Positions 30,696-39,041 of a stretch of DNA of 39,041 nucleotides are shown in pieces. Positions within the stretch are counted from its first letter, which is position 1. The number at the start of each line of letters is the position of its first letter. The translations under genes and the position numbers were made by a program. The stretch covers positions 1 to 39,041 of IMG/VR virus record IMGVR_UViG_3300037117_000188; one strand, written 5' to 3'. The notes under the pieces are model-generated. The model did no database searches. It worked only from the letters and a program-made list of their open reading frames with translations, and was not told where the DNA came from. The DNA is from a virus.

Positions 30696-32023
30696 ATGTT
30701 CAGCAAGATCCTTTTTCTCAATATCGAATAAATAAATCTCAGAGTCAATCTACTCAAAAAGAAAAGCCTGAAAAAGAAAATAATCCATTTGAGCAATATA
30801 AAATAAAAAAAGAAGAAGAACCTTCTTTCTTATCTGAAATACCTCGTCATGCCACTAGAATTGGCTCAAGAGTGGTTGAAACCGTTGGAGGAGCTGTCGG
30901 AGATATACAAGATCTTATTCAAGCAGGAGTATTTTTAGGAGTAGAAAAATTAACTGGAAATAAAGTATCCGAAGAAGGAAAAAAATTTGCAACGAAATTG
31001 AGTAGATATCCAACTTCTAAAGAATTAAAAGAATTTAGTGAAACATCAACTGAAGGTTACACAAAAGCTAAAAATTCTGGAGAAGAACAAGTAGATGAAT
31101 ATGCAGAAACTGTTGCGAGTTTACTTGGTCCGGTCAAATTCAGAAAAGCATTAGGATTAGCTGCCATTGGAACCGGATCAAAAAAAGCAGCAGAAGCATT
31201 AGGATTTGGAAAAGAAGTTCAAGAAGTCTCTAAAGTTGGTTCTATTGTTTTAGCATCTATGTATAATCCACAAGGAGTTAAAAAACTCATAAGTAATTAT
31301 TACAACGAAGCTTATGGTTTAGCACCTAAAGAATTATCATTGAATGCAACTCCTCTTGAGAAAAAATTAACAGGTTTATCGGAGACATTAAGTGAAGGAT
31401 TAAATGCTCCTAGTGAAAAAGCTGCCATGACTGTTGTCAATGATTTAAAAAATAAAATCAAAAATGGTACTTTATCATTAAGAGAAGCAATGGCAAGCAA
31501 TCGTAGTATTAATGAAATCATGGGAGATCCTACGTTATTGAAGAGAGGAAGAAATCTCATGAAAGAAATTAAAAAAGGTCTTAATGAAACAATTTCTTCT
31601 TATGAGAATTCTGATTTTCAAAAAGCATGGACATCAGCTAATGAAGCTTTTGGTGGATTGAATGAAAGCCAAAAAATGAGTAGATTTATTCTCAGAAATA
31701 TTGGGCAAAAACCTTTAGCAAAAGGATTGTTTACTTTAGCTTTTGAAGGATTAAGTGGACATCCTGAAGCAATCATACCAACTGCCGCTGGTATTGGAGC
31801 AACAATTGCAGGTGTAAAATCATTAGAATTTTTACATAGATTAGTATTTAGTCCTACGATAAGAAAATATTATTCACAAGTTGTTTTAAATGCTGCTCAT
31901 AAAAATTCAAGAGCAATGATAAAATCAAGTGAAAAATTAGAAAATGCCTTAGAAAAGGAAGACAAGAAAAAGGTTAATAAATCTTATCGTCCTCGTTCTT
32001 CTCTTCAAAATAACCAACAATAA
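30692..32023 (+). CDS. Internal virion-type protein with membrane-like helices
   Basis: The 443-aa protein has a disordered polar N-terminus (DPFSQYRINKSQSQSTQKEK), then amphipathic and Gly/Ala-rich helices (RVVETVGGAVGDIQDLIQAG; EAIIPTAAGIGATIAGVKSL) that could insert in membranes, and a basic tail. ATG overlaps the previous stop (ATGA). It is probably the largest ejection protein, forming part of a trans-envelope DNA path. Confidence 0.5.
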   Translation: MNVQQDPFSQYRINKSQSQSTQKEKPEKENNPFEQYKIKKEEEPSFLSEIPRHATRIGSRVVETVGGAVGDIQDLIQAGVFLGVEKLTGNKVSEEGKKFATKLSRYPTSKELKEFSETSTEGYTKAKNSGEEQVDEYAETVASLLGPVKFRKALGLAAIGTGSKKAAEALGFGKEVQEVSKVGSIVLASMYNPQGVKKLISNYYNEAYGLAPKELSLNATPLEKKLTGLSETLSEGLNAPSEKAAMTVVNDLKNKIKNGTLSLREAMASNRSINEIMGDPTLLKRGRNLMKEIKKGLNETISSYENSDFQKAWTSANEAFGGLNESQKMSRFILRNIGQKPLAKGLFTLAFEGLSGHPEAIIPTAAGIGATIAGVKSLEFLHRLVFSPTIRKYYSQVVLNAAHKNSRAMIKSSEKLENALEKEDKKKVNKSYRPRSSLQNNQQ

Positions 32024-32066
32024 TCATTAAAGATAAAATAAATACTAAAAAAATAAATAATCCCAT
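31974..32066 (-). CDS. Tiny membrane protein, antisense to an internal virion gene end
   Basis: The 30-aa peptide MGLFIFLVFILSLMIIVGYF plus an acidic tail EEKNEDDKIY has a good RBS (AAAGGAAC) 6 nt before the ATG. Its 3' half overlaps the 3' end of 30692-32023. It may be a membrane anchor or lysis accessory. Confidence 0.4.
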   Translation of the reverse strand: MGLFIFLVFILSLMIIVGYFEEKNEDDKIY

Positions 32067-32145
32067 ATTAAGTTCCTTTTATGTAAAAATTATTGAGATA
32101 AAATCAGATTAAATATCTAAATATTCTTCTTTTTCTTCAAAGTAT

Positions 32146-32391
32146 TTAATTACCCACATTATTATTTGTTCCTATGTTTTTCTCTCTTTCTATCATTTCT
32201 CGAGCATATTTCTGAAGATCGATATGTGCCATTCTAGATAGTTCTGAATGAGATATTCTTATAGCAGAACGCGATGTACTTCCAATTCTTATGACACAAA
32301 TTCGGCAATTTTTTATAGCTCGACGAATTGTAGATTCTGAAACACCAACTTTGCTTGCAAATTCTTTAATCGAATAGAATTCTTTATCCAT
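32146..32391 (-). CDS. Excisionase/MerR-like helix-turn-helix protein
   Basis: This 81-aa protein starts at MDKEFYSIKEFASKVGVSES then TIRRAIKNCRI, a winged-helix DNA-binding domain of the excisionase family. The longer frame upstream to 32496 is unlikely to be translated. It faces away from the fibre operon, whose promoter region it borders, so it may regulate that operon. No integrase is present, so an excision role is not supported. Confidence 0.6.
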   Translation of the reverse strand: MDKEFYSIKEFASKVGVSESTIRRAIKNCRICVIRIGSTSRSAIRISHSELSRMAHIDLQKYAREMIEREKNIGTNNNVGN

Positions 32392-32484
32392 ATTTGAATT
32401 ATGCAACTTTATGCAAATTTGATGCAAGTGAATAAAAAAGTATATGTTTGACTGAATCCATAAATTTTTATGTTGTTGTAAGAA

Positions 32485-32512
32485 TTGGAATATCATATAT
32501 TGAAATTATATT
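32485..32512 (+). promoter_or_regulatory. Candidate promoter of the fibre operon
   Basis: TTGGAA (32485-32490), 16-nt spacer, TATATT (32507-32512), 37 nt before the fibre ATG in the divergent gap. Confidence 0.4.
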
Positions 32513-32549
32513 AAAAAATATGACGCAAGTCACTTAAAAGGAAATTGTT

Positions 32550-34952
32550 ATGGTTTTGGCATATGGCTTATCTGGATTCGTTTCTGTCCCTCCTGCACCT
32601 ATTAGTGGAAATGGTCCTCCTCCAGCTGGATTTCGCGGCGCTTTGGGTCAACAATACTTTGATTCTAGTCAATCACCTCCTGTTGAATATGTTTTCAATG
32701 GGGTATCTTGGAATATCGGTGGAAGTCCATCTGCCACCACATCAAGTTTGGGAACAGTTCAATTAAGCACACTCTCCCAATTGCAAAACGGTAATGCTCC
32801 TGCTGGTGCTTTTGTTTCTTTGACAAATGATATTGCTACTGTTATTGCGGGTGTAGTAGCAGGTGCTGTTCCTCCTGCAACGATTGCACAAGCCGGTATT
32901 GTAACTCTTGCTACAAATGCACAAGCTGCAGCTGGACTTGTCACTACAAATGTTGTAATTAATCCAGGATCTTTAGCATTTGCTTTGGCAAATTCTGCAT
33001 CTCTTCCAATTGGAAGTGGATCTCCAGGAACAGGTGCTTTTACTACTCTTGCATTTACAACCATGACAGGTAGTGCTGGAGGTACTTTGGCATCTGGTGG
33101 TACTGCAATTGGTATCGGTCAAGATGCTTCAGCTGATGCAATTAATATTGGTACAGGAGCAGCTGCTAGAGTTATCACAATTGGTAACGTAACAGGAGCA
33201 ACTCAATTAGTTCTTAATGCTGGAACCGCAGCATCTTCAATTAACACAACTAATGGTGTTTTCAATCTTTTGACAGGAACAGGAGCTATTAATGTAGGTA
33301 CAGATGCTGCCGCTAAAACTATCACTGTTGGTAACTCAACAGGAGCTTCTGTTGTAACAATAAATACTGGTACAGGTAGTTCTCTAAATCTTGGTACTAA
33401 TGCAATTGCTCATACTGTAACTATTGGTAACGTAACTGGAGCCACTGCAGTTGTTGTTAATTCAGGTACTGCGGCATCTTCTTGGAATACAACTAATGGT
33501 GTCTTCAATCTTTTGACAGGAACCGGTTCAATTAATCTTGGAACTGATGCAGCAGCCAAAGCAATCACAATTGGTAATATTACAAGTACAACAGCTGTTG
33601 TTGTCAACTCGGGAACCGGTGCTTCATCATGGAATACAACAAATGGAGCATTTTTACTTGCTACAGGAACAGGAGCAATTAATTTAGGAACTGATGCTGC
33701 TGCTAAAGTAATTACCATTGGTAACGTAACAGGAGCATCGCAAGTTGTAATTAATTCAGGAACTGCTGCAGCTTCTTTCAATACAACTAATGGTGCATTT
33801 AATCTTACGACTGGTACAGGAACTATTAGTATTGGTGCAGATGCTGCCGATCATGCTATTAACATTGGTAATTCTACAGGGGTTACAACCGTTTCTCTAA
33901 ATGCTGGAACTGGTGGTGTTAACGTAGGAACAAATGCAATTGCTCATACAGTTACAATTGGTAATGTGACAGGTGCTTCAGCTGTAGTAGTAAATTCAGG
34001 GACAGCAGCTTCATCATGGAATACTACAAATGGTATTTTCAATCTTTTGACAGGTACTGGAGCGATAAATCTTGGTACAGATGCTTTTGCTAAAGTAATT
34101 ACCATCGGTAACATAACAGGAGCAACACAATTAGTTCTTAATGCTGGAACAGCGGCATCATCCATCAATACCACAAATGGTGCTTTTGCCCTTGCAACTG
34201 GAACAGGAGCAATCAATTTAGGTACTGATGCTGCAGCAAAAGTTATTACTTTAGGAAATATTACTGGAGCTACTCAAGTAGTAATTAATTCAGGAACAGC
34301 TGCTGCTTCATTCAATACTACAAATGGTATTTTCAATCTTGTAACAGGAACAGGTGCAATAAATCTTGGAGCCGATGCAGCTGCAAAAACTATCACTATT
34401 GGTAATGTCACAGGAGCTACAAATCTTGTTCTTAATGCAGGATCAGGTGCTTCCACGATTACGACTACAGGTGGCTCTTTAGCTATTGCTACGGGTGCAG
34501 GAGCACTTAATATTTCTAATGATGCTGCAATAACAACTGTACAAATTGGTACAGGTGGTGCTGCTAAAACTGTTGTTCTTGGTTCAACAAATACTACTTC
34601 GACCACAACTATTAACTCAGGTTCAGGTAATGTAAACATTACTGGTGGTAATTTAGTGATTGCAACATCTGCGAAAATGCTTCAATGGAAAGGTGGAGCA
34701 GCGACTGACTTTAGAGGAACTGGAACTTTGGTTGCAGGTACATTGCAAATAAATAATACCAATATTGCAACTGGGGATATGATTTTCTTAACAAGAACTG
34801 CTGTTAATGCTTCTACAATAACTGGTGAGTTAACATATACAATTAGTAATGCTGCGAGCTTTACAGTTACCTCGACGATTCTTGGTACACCGGGATCCAC
34901 ACAGACAGCCGATGTCAGTTCATTCGCCTATATTATCATCAGACCAGTTTAA
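32550..34952 (+). CDS. Repeat-built tail fibre protein
   Basis: The 800-aa protein has an N-terminal Pro/Gly-rich attachment-like segment (PPAPISGNGPPPAGFRGALG), a shaft of 49-aa repeats built on INLGTDAAAKVITIGNVTGA and NSGTAASSWNTTNG, and a different beta-rich tip (from about residue 690). The repeats should form a trimeric beta-structured shaft. The RBS AAGGAAA precedes the ATG. Long antisense frames here are a by-product of the repeat codon pattern. Confidence 0.75.
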   Translation: MVLAYGLSGFVSVPPAPISGNGPPPAGFRGALGQQYFDSSQSPPVEYVFNGVSWNIGGSPSATTSSLGTVQLSTLSQLQNGNAPAGAFVSLTNDIATVIAGVVAGAVPPATIAQAGIVTLATNAQAAAGLVTTNVVINPGSLAFALANSASLPIGSGSPGTGAFTTLAFTTMTGSAGGTLASGGTAIGIGQDASADAINIGTGAAARVITIGNVTGATQLVLNAGTAASSINTTNGVFNLLTGTGAINVGTDAAAKTITVGNSTGASVVTINTGTGSSLNLGTNAIAHTVTIGNVTGATAVVVNSGTAASSWNTTNGVFNLLTGTGSINLGTDAAAKAITIGNITSTTAVVVNSGTGASSWNTTNGAFLLATGTGAINLGTDAAAKVITIGNVTGASQVVINSGTAAASFNTTNGAFNLTTGTGTISIGADAADHAINIGNSTGVTTVSLNAGTGGVNVGTNAIAHTVTIGNVTGASAVVVNSGTAASSWNTTNGIFNLLTGTGAINLGTDAFAKVITIGNITGATQLVLNAGTAASSINTTNGAFALATGTGAINLGTDAAAKVITLGNITGATQVVINSGTAAASFNTTNGIFNLVTGTGAINLGADAAAKTITIGNVTGATNLVLNAGSGASTITTTGGSLAIATGAGALNISNDAAITTVQIGTGGAAKTVVLGSTNTTSTTTINSGSGNVNITGGNLVIATSAKMLQWKGGAATDFRGTGTLVAGTLQINNTNIATGDMIFLTRTAVNASTITGELTYTISNAASFTVTSTILGTPGSTQTADVSSFAYIIIRPV
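33180..34540 (+). repeat. 147-bp tandem repeats with a higher-order period in the fibre gene
   Basis: The ITIGN-type anchor begins at 33180, 33327, 33423, 33570, 33717, 33864, 33957, 34104, 34251 and 34398. Steps are 147 bp except two short ones (96 and 93). Short plus three full units make a 537-bp block from 33327 and a second (534 bp) from 33864, so the shaft grew by single-unit and block duplication. All steps keep the frame. Confidence 0.85.
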
Positions 34953-34982
34953 TATTGATGATGTTATTTAAGTTTGGTATAA

Positions 34983-35006
34983 CATGGTTAAATTCGAAAA
35001 ACCATG
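34983..35006 (+). other. Hairpin just before the RBS of the 69-aa gene
   Basis: CATGGTT (34983-34989) pairs with AACCATG (35000-35006) over a 10-nt loop, ending next to the GAGGAA ribosome site of 35014. There is no U-run; it could modulate translation. Confidence 0.35.
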
Positions 35007-35013
35007 AGGAAAT

Positions 35014-35223
35014 ATGATTAAAAATAAGACGTCATTAGAAATAAAAAAAGGCGAAAGAATTTATCAATTCATTTGCGAATTAGATTCACCATTAGGTGAA
35101 GTTTTTGATGTGATGAGTGAGATTAGAGGCTATGCTATTGATTTGATGAATAAAGCAAATCAACCACCTCCTTCTCAAGAACAACCACCTGTTAACGAGG
35201 TTCCTGATGGGAATAAACAATAG
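35014..35223 (+). CDS. Hypothetical small protein in fibre module
   Basis: This 69-aa protein has a basic start (MIKNKTSLEIKKGERIYQFI), an acidic middle and a Pro/Gln-rich tail (NQPPPSQEQPPVNE). Small proteins of this style occur near fibre genes and may act in fibre assembly. It overlaps the next gene by 17 nt. Confidence 0.45.
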   Translation: MIKNKTSLEIKKGERIYQFICELDSPLGEVFDVMSEIRGYAIDLMNKANQPPPSQEQPPVNEVPDGNKQ

Positions 35224-35536
35224 TCAAAATGCTCTTTGTGGAACTGAACTTTCTGCAGTAATGACTGGATCTAATGTACTTATTGGTGTACTTCCAGTAA
35301 GTCCAGCGATTATTATTTTTGATAATCAAGGAACTGTTTCAGTTAAAATTTATGTAAATGGAACTGCAGATACTCAATTGTGGAGGACATTTCCAGCGGG
35401 AGAAGCTATTGTATTAGATTTAAGAGCAGCACACGCGGTTGCTCCTAATTTTGCTTTTGCTCAAGGAACATCTTTTTATGGAAATGGAGCGAGTGGCACA
35501 TTTTCTATTTCCTATGTCTATGCTCAAAACATGTAG
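35207..35536 (+). CDS. Beta-rich virion-type protein
   Basis: This 109-aa protein, including IIFDNQGTVSVKIYVNGTAD and RTFPAGEAIVLDLR, resembles a small beta-sandwich found in phage head/tail accessory proteins. It has no signal peptide. It probably decorates the tail or fibre base. Confidence 0.5.
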   Translation: MGINNSQNALCGTELSAVMTGSNVLIGVLPVSPAIIIFDNQGTVSVKIYVNGTADTQLWRTFPAGEAIVLDLRAAHAVAPNFAFAQGTSFYGNGASGTFSISYVYAQNM

Positions 35537-35545
35537 AGGTGAAAA

Positions 35546-36118
35546 TTGAGTCAAATCTATAAACCTAATGCTGGTGGTGGTGGAGGCGGTGGCGTCACAG
35601 AAGTAGATACGCAATCAGGAAATGCAGTTCCATCAGCTGGAGTCTTGTTACTTAATGGATACGATACTACTGAAAATAATGTATTTGGAATTGAGACAAA
35701 GGGTAACACAAATGGTGGAAATCCTCCTGGAACTGGTGCTACAAATGAAACAGATGTCTATTTAACCAATCGCTTTCATGGTTCTGCTACATCCACGGGG
35801 GTTACTCCTGTCACTCTAATGACATGTCCAATGCCATTAAATTCAGGTGTCTATCAATTTATAGTTATTATAGTTGGACATAATACTACAAATAGTTTGG
35901 GAACTTCTACAGTTGATACGATTACTTTTCGCACAACAGCTGGAGCATCCGTTTTATTTAGTGGCGGAGATTATGTTACACAAGAAGATCCTGCATTCGT
36001 AGGAACCATTTCTTATAATTCTGTTTTAACTCCAGGCGTCTTAACTATTCAAGTCTCTGGACCAGCACTAACAAATATTAATTGGTCAGGTCATGGAACT
36101 TATACGGTGGTGAACTAA
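35546..36118 (+). CDS. Fibre-module protein with Gly-rich N-terminus
   Basis: This 190-aa protein starts at TTG 35546 behind an AGAGGTG ribosome site. After a run of seven Gly it reads VTEVDTQSGNAVPSAGVLLL, typical of phage fibre or tail-tip subunits, then a compact beta domain. The stop overlaps the next ATG (TAATG), so it is coupled to the beta-helix gene. Confidence 0.55.
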   Translation: MSQIYKPNAGGGGGGGVTEVDTQSGNAVPSAGVLLLNGYDTTENNVFGIETKGNTNGGNPPGTGATNETDVYLTNRFHGSATSTGVTPVTLMTCPMPLNSGVYQFIVIIVGHNTTNSLGTSTVDTITFRTTAGASVLFSGGDYVTQEDPAFVGTISYNSVLTPGVLTIQVSGPALTNINWSGHGTYTVVN

Positions 36119-37566
36119 TGACATACACAGGAATTACAGGTTTTGTCCCAGGTCCTCCTCCAGCTAATCAACAAGGCATTGGTTGTGCAAGCAATCTTGA
36201 TTTAAGCGGAATTCAGCCTCCAGGACAACCTGGAAATTGTTATACTGCAAATGGTCAATTATGGATTGGTTCTACTTCTTTGACAGCAGGTGGAACTAAT
36301 TCAAAAATCGGTACTTTAACAGCAGGTACAGGAATTACCATAACAAATGGATCTGGATCTATAACAATAGCATCATCGGCAGCTGCCACAGACCTTCATG
36401 TAGCCCGATTCATCGTTGCATCTTCTACGGCTGGAACAGGTGCTAATTTTACGACTATTGCTTCAGCGATCGCAGCGGCGCAAGGAACTGGGATCAATTC
36501 GACGGTATTCATTCAACCGGGAACCTATAAGGAAAATATCACACTCGTTGCAGGGATCAATCTTTGTGCATTTGATTGCGATTCTCTAACACCGAACGTC
36601 ATCATACAAGGAAAACTTTCTTTTTCATCAGCGGGTACAGTATCAATTTCAGGAGTACAACTCCAAACTAATTCGGACTTTTTTTTGACTGTGACAGGGT
36701 CAGCGGCTTCCATCGTGAATTTGAATAATTGTTTTCTGAACTGCTTCAACAACACAGGAATATCTTACACGTCATCCAGTGGTAGCTCTCAAGTTAATAT
36801 AGGATTATGTTCTGGAAATATTGGAACAACGTTGATCGGTCTATTTTCTGCCTCTTCATCAGGAACATTAAAAATAAATAGTAGTTCTTTTACCAATAAA
36901 GGGAATACGGTAACTGCAAGCACAATGAGTGCAGGAACATTGAATGTTAATAATTGTTATTTTGAAATTCCTTTTACAACATCAGGAACAAATTTAATAA
37001 CAGCGTTTGCAAATTCGCTGGTTGCTACAAATGGGCAAAATTCAATATGTATAACTGCTGGTGGATCAGGAACTAACACGGTAAATAATTGTGTGTTTAA
37101 TTCAGGAACAGCCTCTGCAATTTCAATAAGTTCTACATTAAAAGTATTGAATTGTAGCATAGCCTCACAGAACACTAATGTGATTACAGGAATAGGAACA
37201 TTATCAAGTGCCGGAATAAGCTTTTATGATACAAGTTCCTTGATAAACACAACGACACAAGTACCTTTTATTCTAACAAACGATGCAGTTAAGGTTACAA
37301 CTCCAGGCGCATATCCATATACGACTATCCCTCAAGATGCTGTTATTTTAGTCGATACAACTTCAGCGAGAGTAATTACTCCTTTGGCATCCCCTACAAC
37401 TGGTCAAATGCATAGGATTAAGGACAATACAGGAACAGCGGCAGCTCACAACATTACGGTGACTCCAAGTGGGAAAAACATAGATGGCGCCGCAAGCTAT
37501 GTGATCAATACGAATTATGGTTCGATTGATATTTGCTATAATGGCACACAATGGAACGTACTCTGA
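36118..37566 (+). CDS. Beta-helix tail fibre/tailspike-like protein
   Basis: This 482-aa protein starts at MTYTGITGFVPGPPPANQQG, a head segment like that of the 800-aa fibre (both GxxGFVxxPPxP), suggesting a shared attachment. The middle reads FTTIASAIAAAQGTGINSTV, FIQPGTYKENI, then repeated NNC(F/Y) turns, as in pectate-lyase-type right-handed beta-helices. It may bind or cut surface glycans; no catalytic residues can be named. Confidence 0.65.
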   Translation: MTYTGITGFVPGPPPANQQGIGCASNLDLSGIQPPGQPGNCYTANGQLWIGSTSLTAGGTNSKIGTLTAGTGITITNGSGSITIASSAAATDLHVARFIVASSTAGTGANFTTIASAIAAAQGTGINSTVFIQPGTYKENITLVAGINLCAFDCDSLTPNVIIQGKLSFSSAGTVSISGVQLQTNSDFFLTVTGSAASIVNLNNCFLNCFNNTGISYTSSSGSSQVNIGLCSGNIGTTLIGLFSASSSGTLKINSSSFTNKGNTVTASTMSAGTLNVNNCYFEIPFTTSGTNLITAFANSLVATNGQNSICITAGGSGTNTVNNCVFNSGTASAISISSTLKVLNCSIASQNTNVITGIGTLSSAGISFYDTSSLINTTTQVPFILTNDAVKVTTPGAYPYTTIPQDAVILVDTTSARVITPLASPTTGQMHRIKDNTGTAAAHNITVTPSGKNIDGAASYVINTNYGSIDICYNGTQWNVL

Positions 37567-37567
37567 T

Positions 37568-37699
37568 ATGTCACATACAAATACAAACAATATTATGATT
37601 AATGAATTACAATCAAATCTACCATTATCACCTGTTTTGCTCCCATCATCAGGCACTTTGCATTTATCAGGATTTTATTTAACCACTCAGACGGTATAA
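37568..37699 (+). CDS. Tiny fibre-module protein
   Basis: This 43-aa protein starts at ATG 37568 right after the beta-helix gene and stops 2 nt before the next ATG. It is Ser/Leu/Thr-rich (LPLSPVLLPSSGTLHLSGFY). It may be a short linker or a leftover of a fibre domain. Confidence 0.4.
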   Translation: MSHTNTNNIMINELQSNLPLSPVLLPSSGTLHLSGFYLTTQTV

Positions 37700-37701
37700 C
37701 C

Positions 37702-39041
37702 ATGGCAGATATTGGAACAGCAGCAACTGGAACAGTTCTAGTGGGTTCTGGCTCTGGTGCATCCCCAGCTTTTAGTGCTACTCCTTCGGTTACATCATTG
37801 ACAATAAGCGGAACACCAAGCGCTGGCACTGATGCCACAAATGTGACATATGTGACAAATGCCATAACAGCAGTTAATCCGGCGACAAGTGTGGTAGCGG
37901 CTACAACAGCTAATCTTAACGCCAATTATCTTAATGGCGTTGGAGGAATAGGCGCCTCTCTTACCAATGCAGGCGCTCTCGTTGCCTTTACTATTGACGG
38001 ACAAACACCAACTTTAAATCAGAGAGTTCTAGTTAAGAATCAGGCTAGCACATTCCAAAATGGTGTTTATACCGTAGCTACTCTTGGTACAGGTGCAGTT
38101 GCGTGGATATTGATTAGGTCGTTAGATTATGATGCTCCATCGGATATAAATAATACAGGCGTGATAAATGTCCTCAATGGTACAGCTAACGCTCTGACAG
38201 GATGGTTGATAAATTCCACTGTTACGACGGTTGGAACAGATGCAATAACTTATACTCAATATAATGCAGCGCCTATATCAGTAACTCAGCATGCTGTTTT
38301 AATTGGAGGTGTAAGTAATGCCGTTGTATCTACCGCTGTTGGTGCAACAGGAACAGTTCTACAAGGAAATACAGGAGCAGATCCGACTTATTCAACTGCG
38401 ACTTATCCGTCTATAGCTACAGGTACAGGCACGCTTCTTAGGGCGGATGGCACTAATTGGGTAGCGACTACATCAACTTATCCTAACACAAATGCGATCA
38501 ACACTCTTCTATATGCTTCATCAGCTAACGTAATGTCTGCTTTAGCAACTGCAAACAATGGTGTTCATGTTACAGGAACGACAGGGATTCCGAGTGTTCT
38601 AGCGGCGGGAACATCGGGCGCATTATTACAATCAGGGGCTCCAGCCGCTTGGACGACTGCCACATATCCAACTACAGCAGGAACAGCGGGTAATGTTTTA
38701 AAGTCTGACGGAACAAATATAATTTCTTCTTCAAATTCTGGTAACCATGTTTTGATCCAATCTCAAACTGCATCTAGTGTTTCCTCGCTCACATTCACAA
38801 CCGGAATAACGGGATATGATATTTATTTCTTGCAGTATTACGGGATAACCAATAGTGCTGGCGCAGCAAATCTTGCTATACAAGTATCCACTGATGGCGG
38901 TTCTACTTATCAAACCACTAATTATGTGAATAACGGTTATTACTCAAATAACGGCGGTCTGACTAATATTTACTTGACTGCATTTGCGGGAATGTTGATA
39001 GCGACAGACTTGGACAATACGGCAGCCCCAAGTTTTAGCGG
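37702..39041 (+). CDS. Tail fibre / receptor-binding-type protein (continues at 1-332)
   Basis: This frame is open to the right edge and continues in phase at base 3 of the window; total 514 aa. It has repeated Gly/Thr-rich segments (ATGTVLVGSGSGASPAFSAT; GAVAWILIRSLDYDAPSDIN; GTLLRADGTNWVAT) typical of phage fibre shafts, then a C-terminal beta-rich domain from about residue 355 (LTFTTGITGYDIYFLQYYG). It is the last gene of the fibre module, and probably the tip that meets the host. Confidence 0.75.
   Translation, partial: MADIGTAATGTVLVGSGSGASPAFSATPSVTSLTISGTPSAGTDATNVTYVTNAITAVNPATSVVAATTANLNANYLNGVGGIGASLTNAGALVAFTIDGQTPTLNQRVLVKNQASTFQNGVYTVATLGTGAVAWILIRSLDYDAPSDINNTGVINVLNGTANALTGWLINSTVTTVGTDAITYTQYNAAPISVTQHAVLIGGVSNAVVSTAVGATGTVLQGNTGADPTYSTATYPSIATGTGTLLRADGTNWVATTSTYPNTNAINTLLYASSANVMSALATANNGVHVTGTTGIPSVLAAGTSGALLQSGAPAAWTTATYPTTAGTAGNVLKSDGTNIISSSNSGNHVLIQSQTASSVSSLTFTTGITGYDIYFLQYYGITNSAGAANLAIQVSTDGGSTYQTTNYVNNGYYSNNGGLTNIYLTAFAGMLIATDLDNTAAPSFS
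38915..39041. repeat. Terminal direct repeat (right copy)
   Basis: Identical to 1-127; see the left copy. Removing one copy gives the 38,914-bp circle. Confidence 0.9.

Noticed and set aside
32146-32391. Excisionase role for the small HTH protein
   Set aside because: No integrase or attachment-site pair is visible, so only a general DNA-binding role is supported.
32759-34900. Long leftward frames opposite the repeat fibre gene
   Set aside because: They arise because the repeated codons lack stops in antisense; composition is a mirror of the repeats and there are no ribosome sites.
1-39041. 127-bp terminal repeat as a biological direct terminal repeat (T7-like ends)
   Set aside because: Length equals a common assembler k-mer and a gene reads through it in phase, so a circular contig overlap is the simpler explanation.
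1-39041. tRNA genes and CRISPR arrays
   Set aside because: I saw no cloverleaf-like segment with a T-loop consensus and no regularly spaced repeat-spacer pattern; a tRNAscan run would be decisive.

Overview
The window is a complete, AT-rich, circular phage genome. Bases 1-127 are repeated exactly at 38915-39041, the kind of end overlap a k=127 assembler leaves on a circular molecule, so the unit genome is about 38,914 bp and the last gene (37702 onward) finishes at the left edge (1-332). The gene set fits a tailed, probably podovirus-like phage: small and large terminase, a 688-aa portal, scaffold, an N4-gp56-type major capsid protein, connector and tail proteins, internal virion proteins and a run of fibre genes. 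I see no DNA or RNA polymerase, integrase, tRNA, CRISPR array or recognisable endolysin. The host is probably a low-GC Gram-negative bacterium, because the phage encodes an outer-membrane beta-barrel with a signal peptide. The host group cannot be named from sequence alone.

Layout. 1-1430: end of a tail fibre gene, a decapitated GT92-like glycosyltransferase and an intact GT-A glycosyltransferase. 1430-4010: leftward genes (winged-helix replication-type protein, SpoVG-like protein, small proteins) with several inverted repeats and a cluster of short repeats. 4009-4300: an XRE repressor facing a strong rightward promoter, then a foldable leader RNA. 4413-8300: early rightward operon with an ERF annealing protein, a YqaJ exonuclease, a RusA-like resolvase, small proteins and the outer-membrane protein. 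8298-11522: small terminase, two leftward genes and the large terminase, which carries a 132-aa mini-intein. 11585-20239: late promoter, small genes, portal (split by a group I intron), accessory proteins, scaffold and major capsid gene (split by three insertions). 20241-32023: head-tail and tail structural genes, an HNH endonuclease, and internal virion proteins. 32146-39041: small leftward HTH gene and the fibre module.

The most striking feature is the load of self-splicing elements in the three packaging and capsid genes. The portal start is a 22-nt exon before a group I intron. The capsid gene reads as four exons (17886-18092, 18329-18433, 19387-19424, 19621-20239; 323 codons including the stop). 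The first and last insertions are small complete group I introns with closely similar cores. The middle insertion carries a LAGLIDADG endonuclease and, at its 3' end, a 14-nt guide matching both flanking exons (P1 plus P10), but I find no catalytic core of its own. One reading is that it borrows the ribozyme of the adjacent intron, from which it is separated only by a 38-nt exon. Exon 2 of the capsid gene also holds two compensating single-base shifts that need checking against reads.
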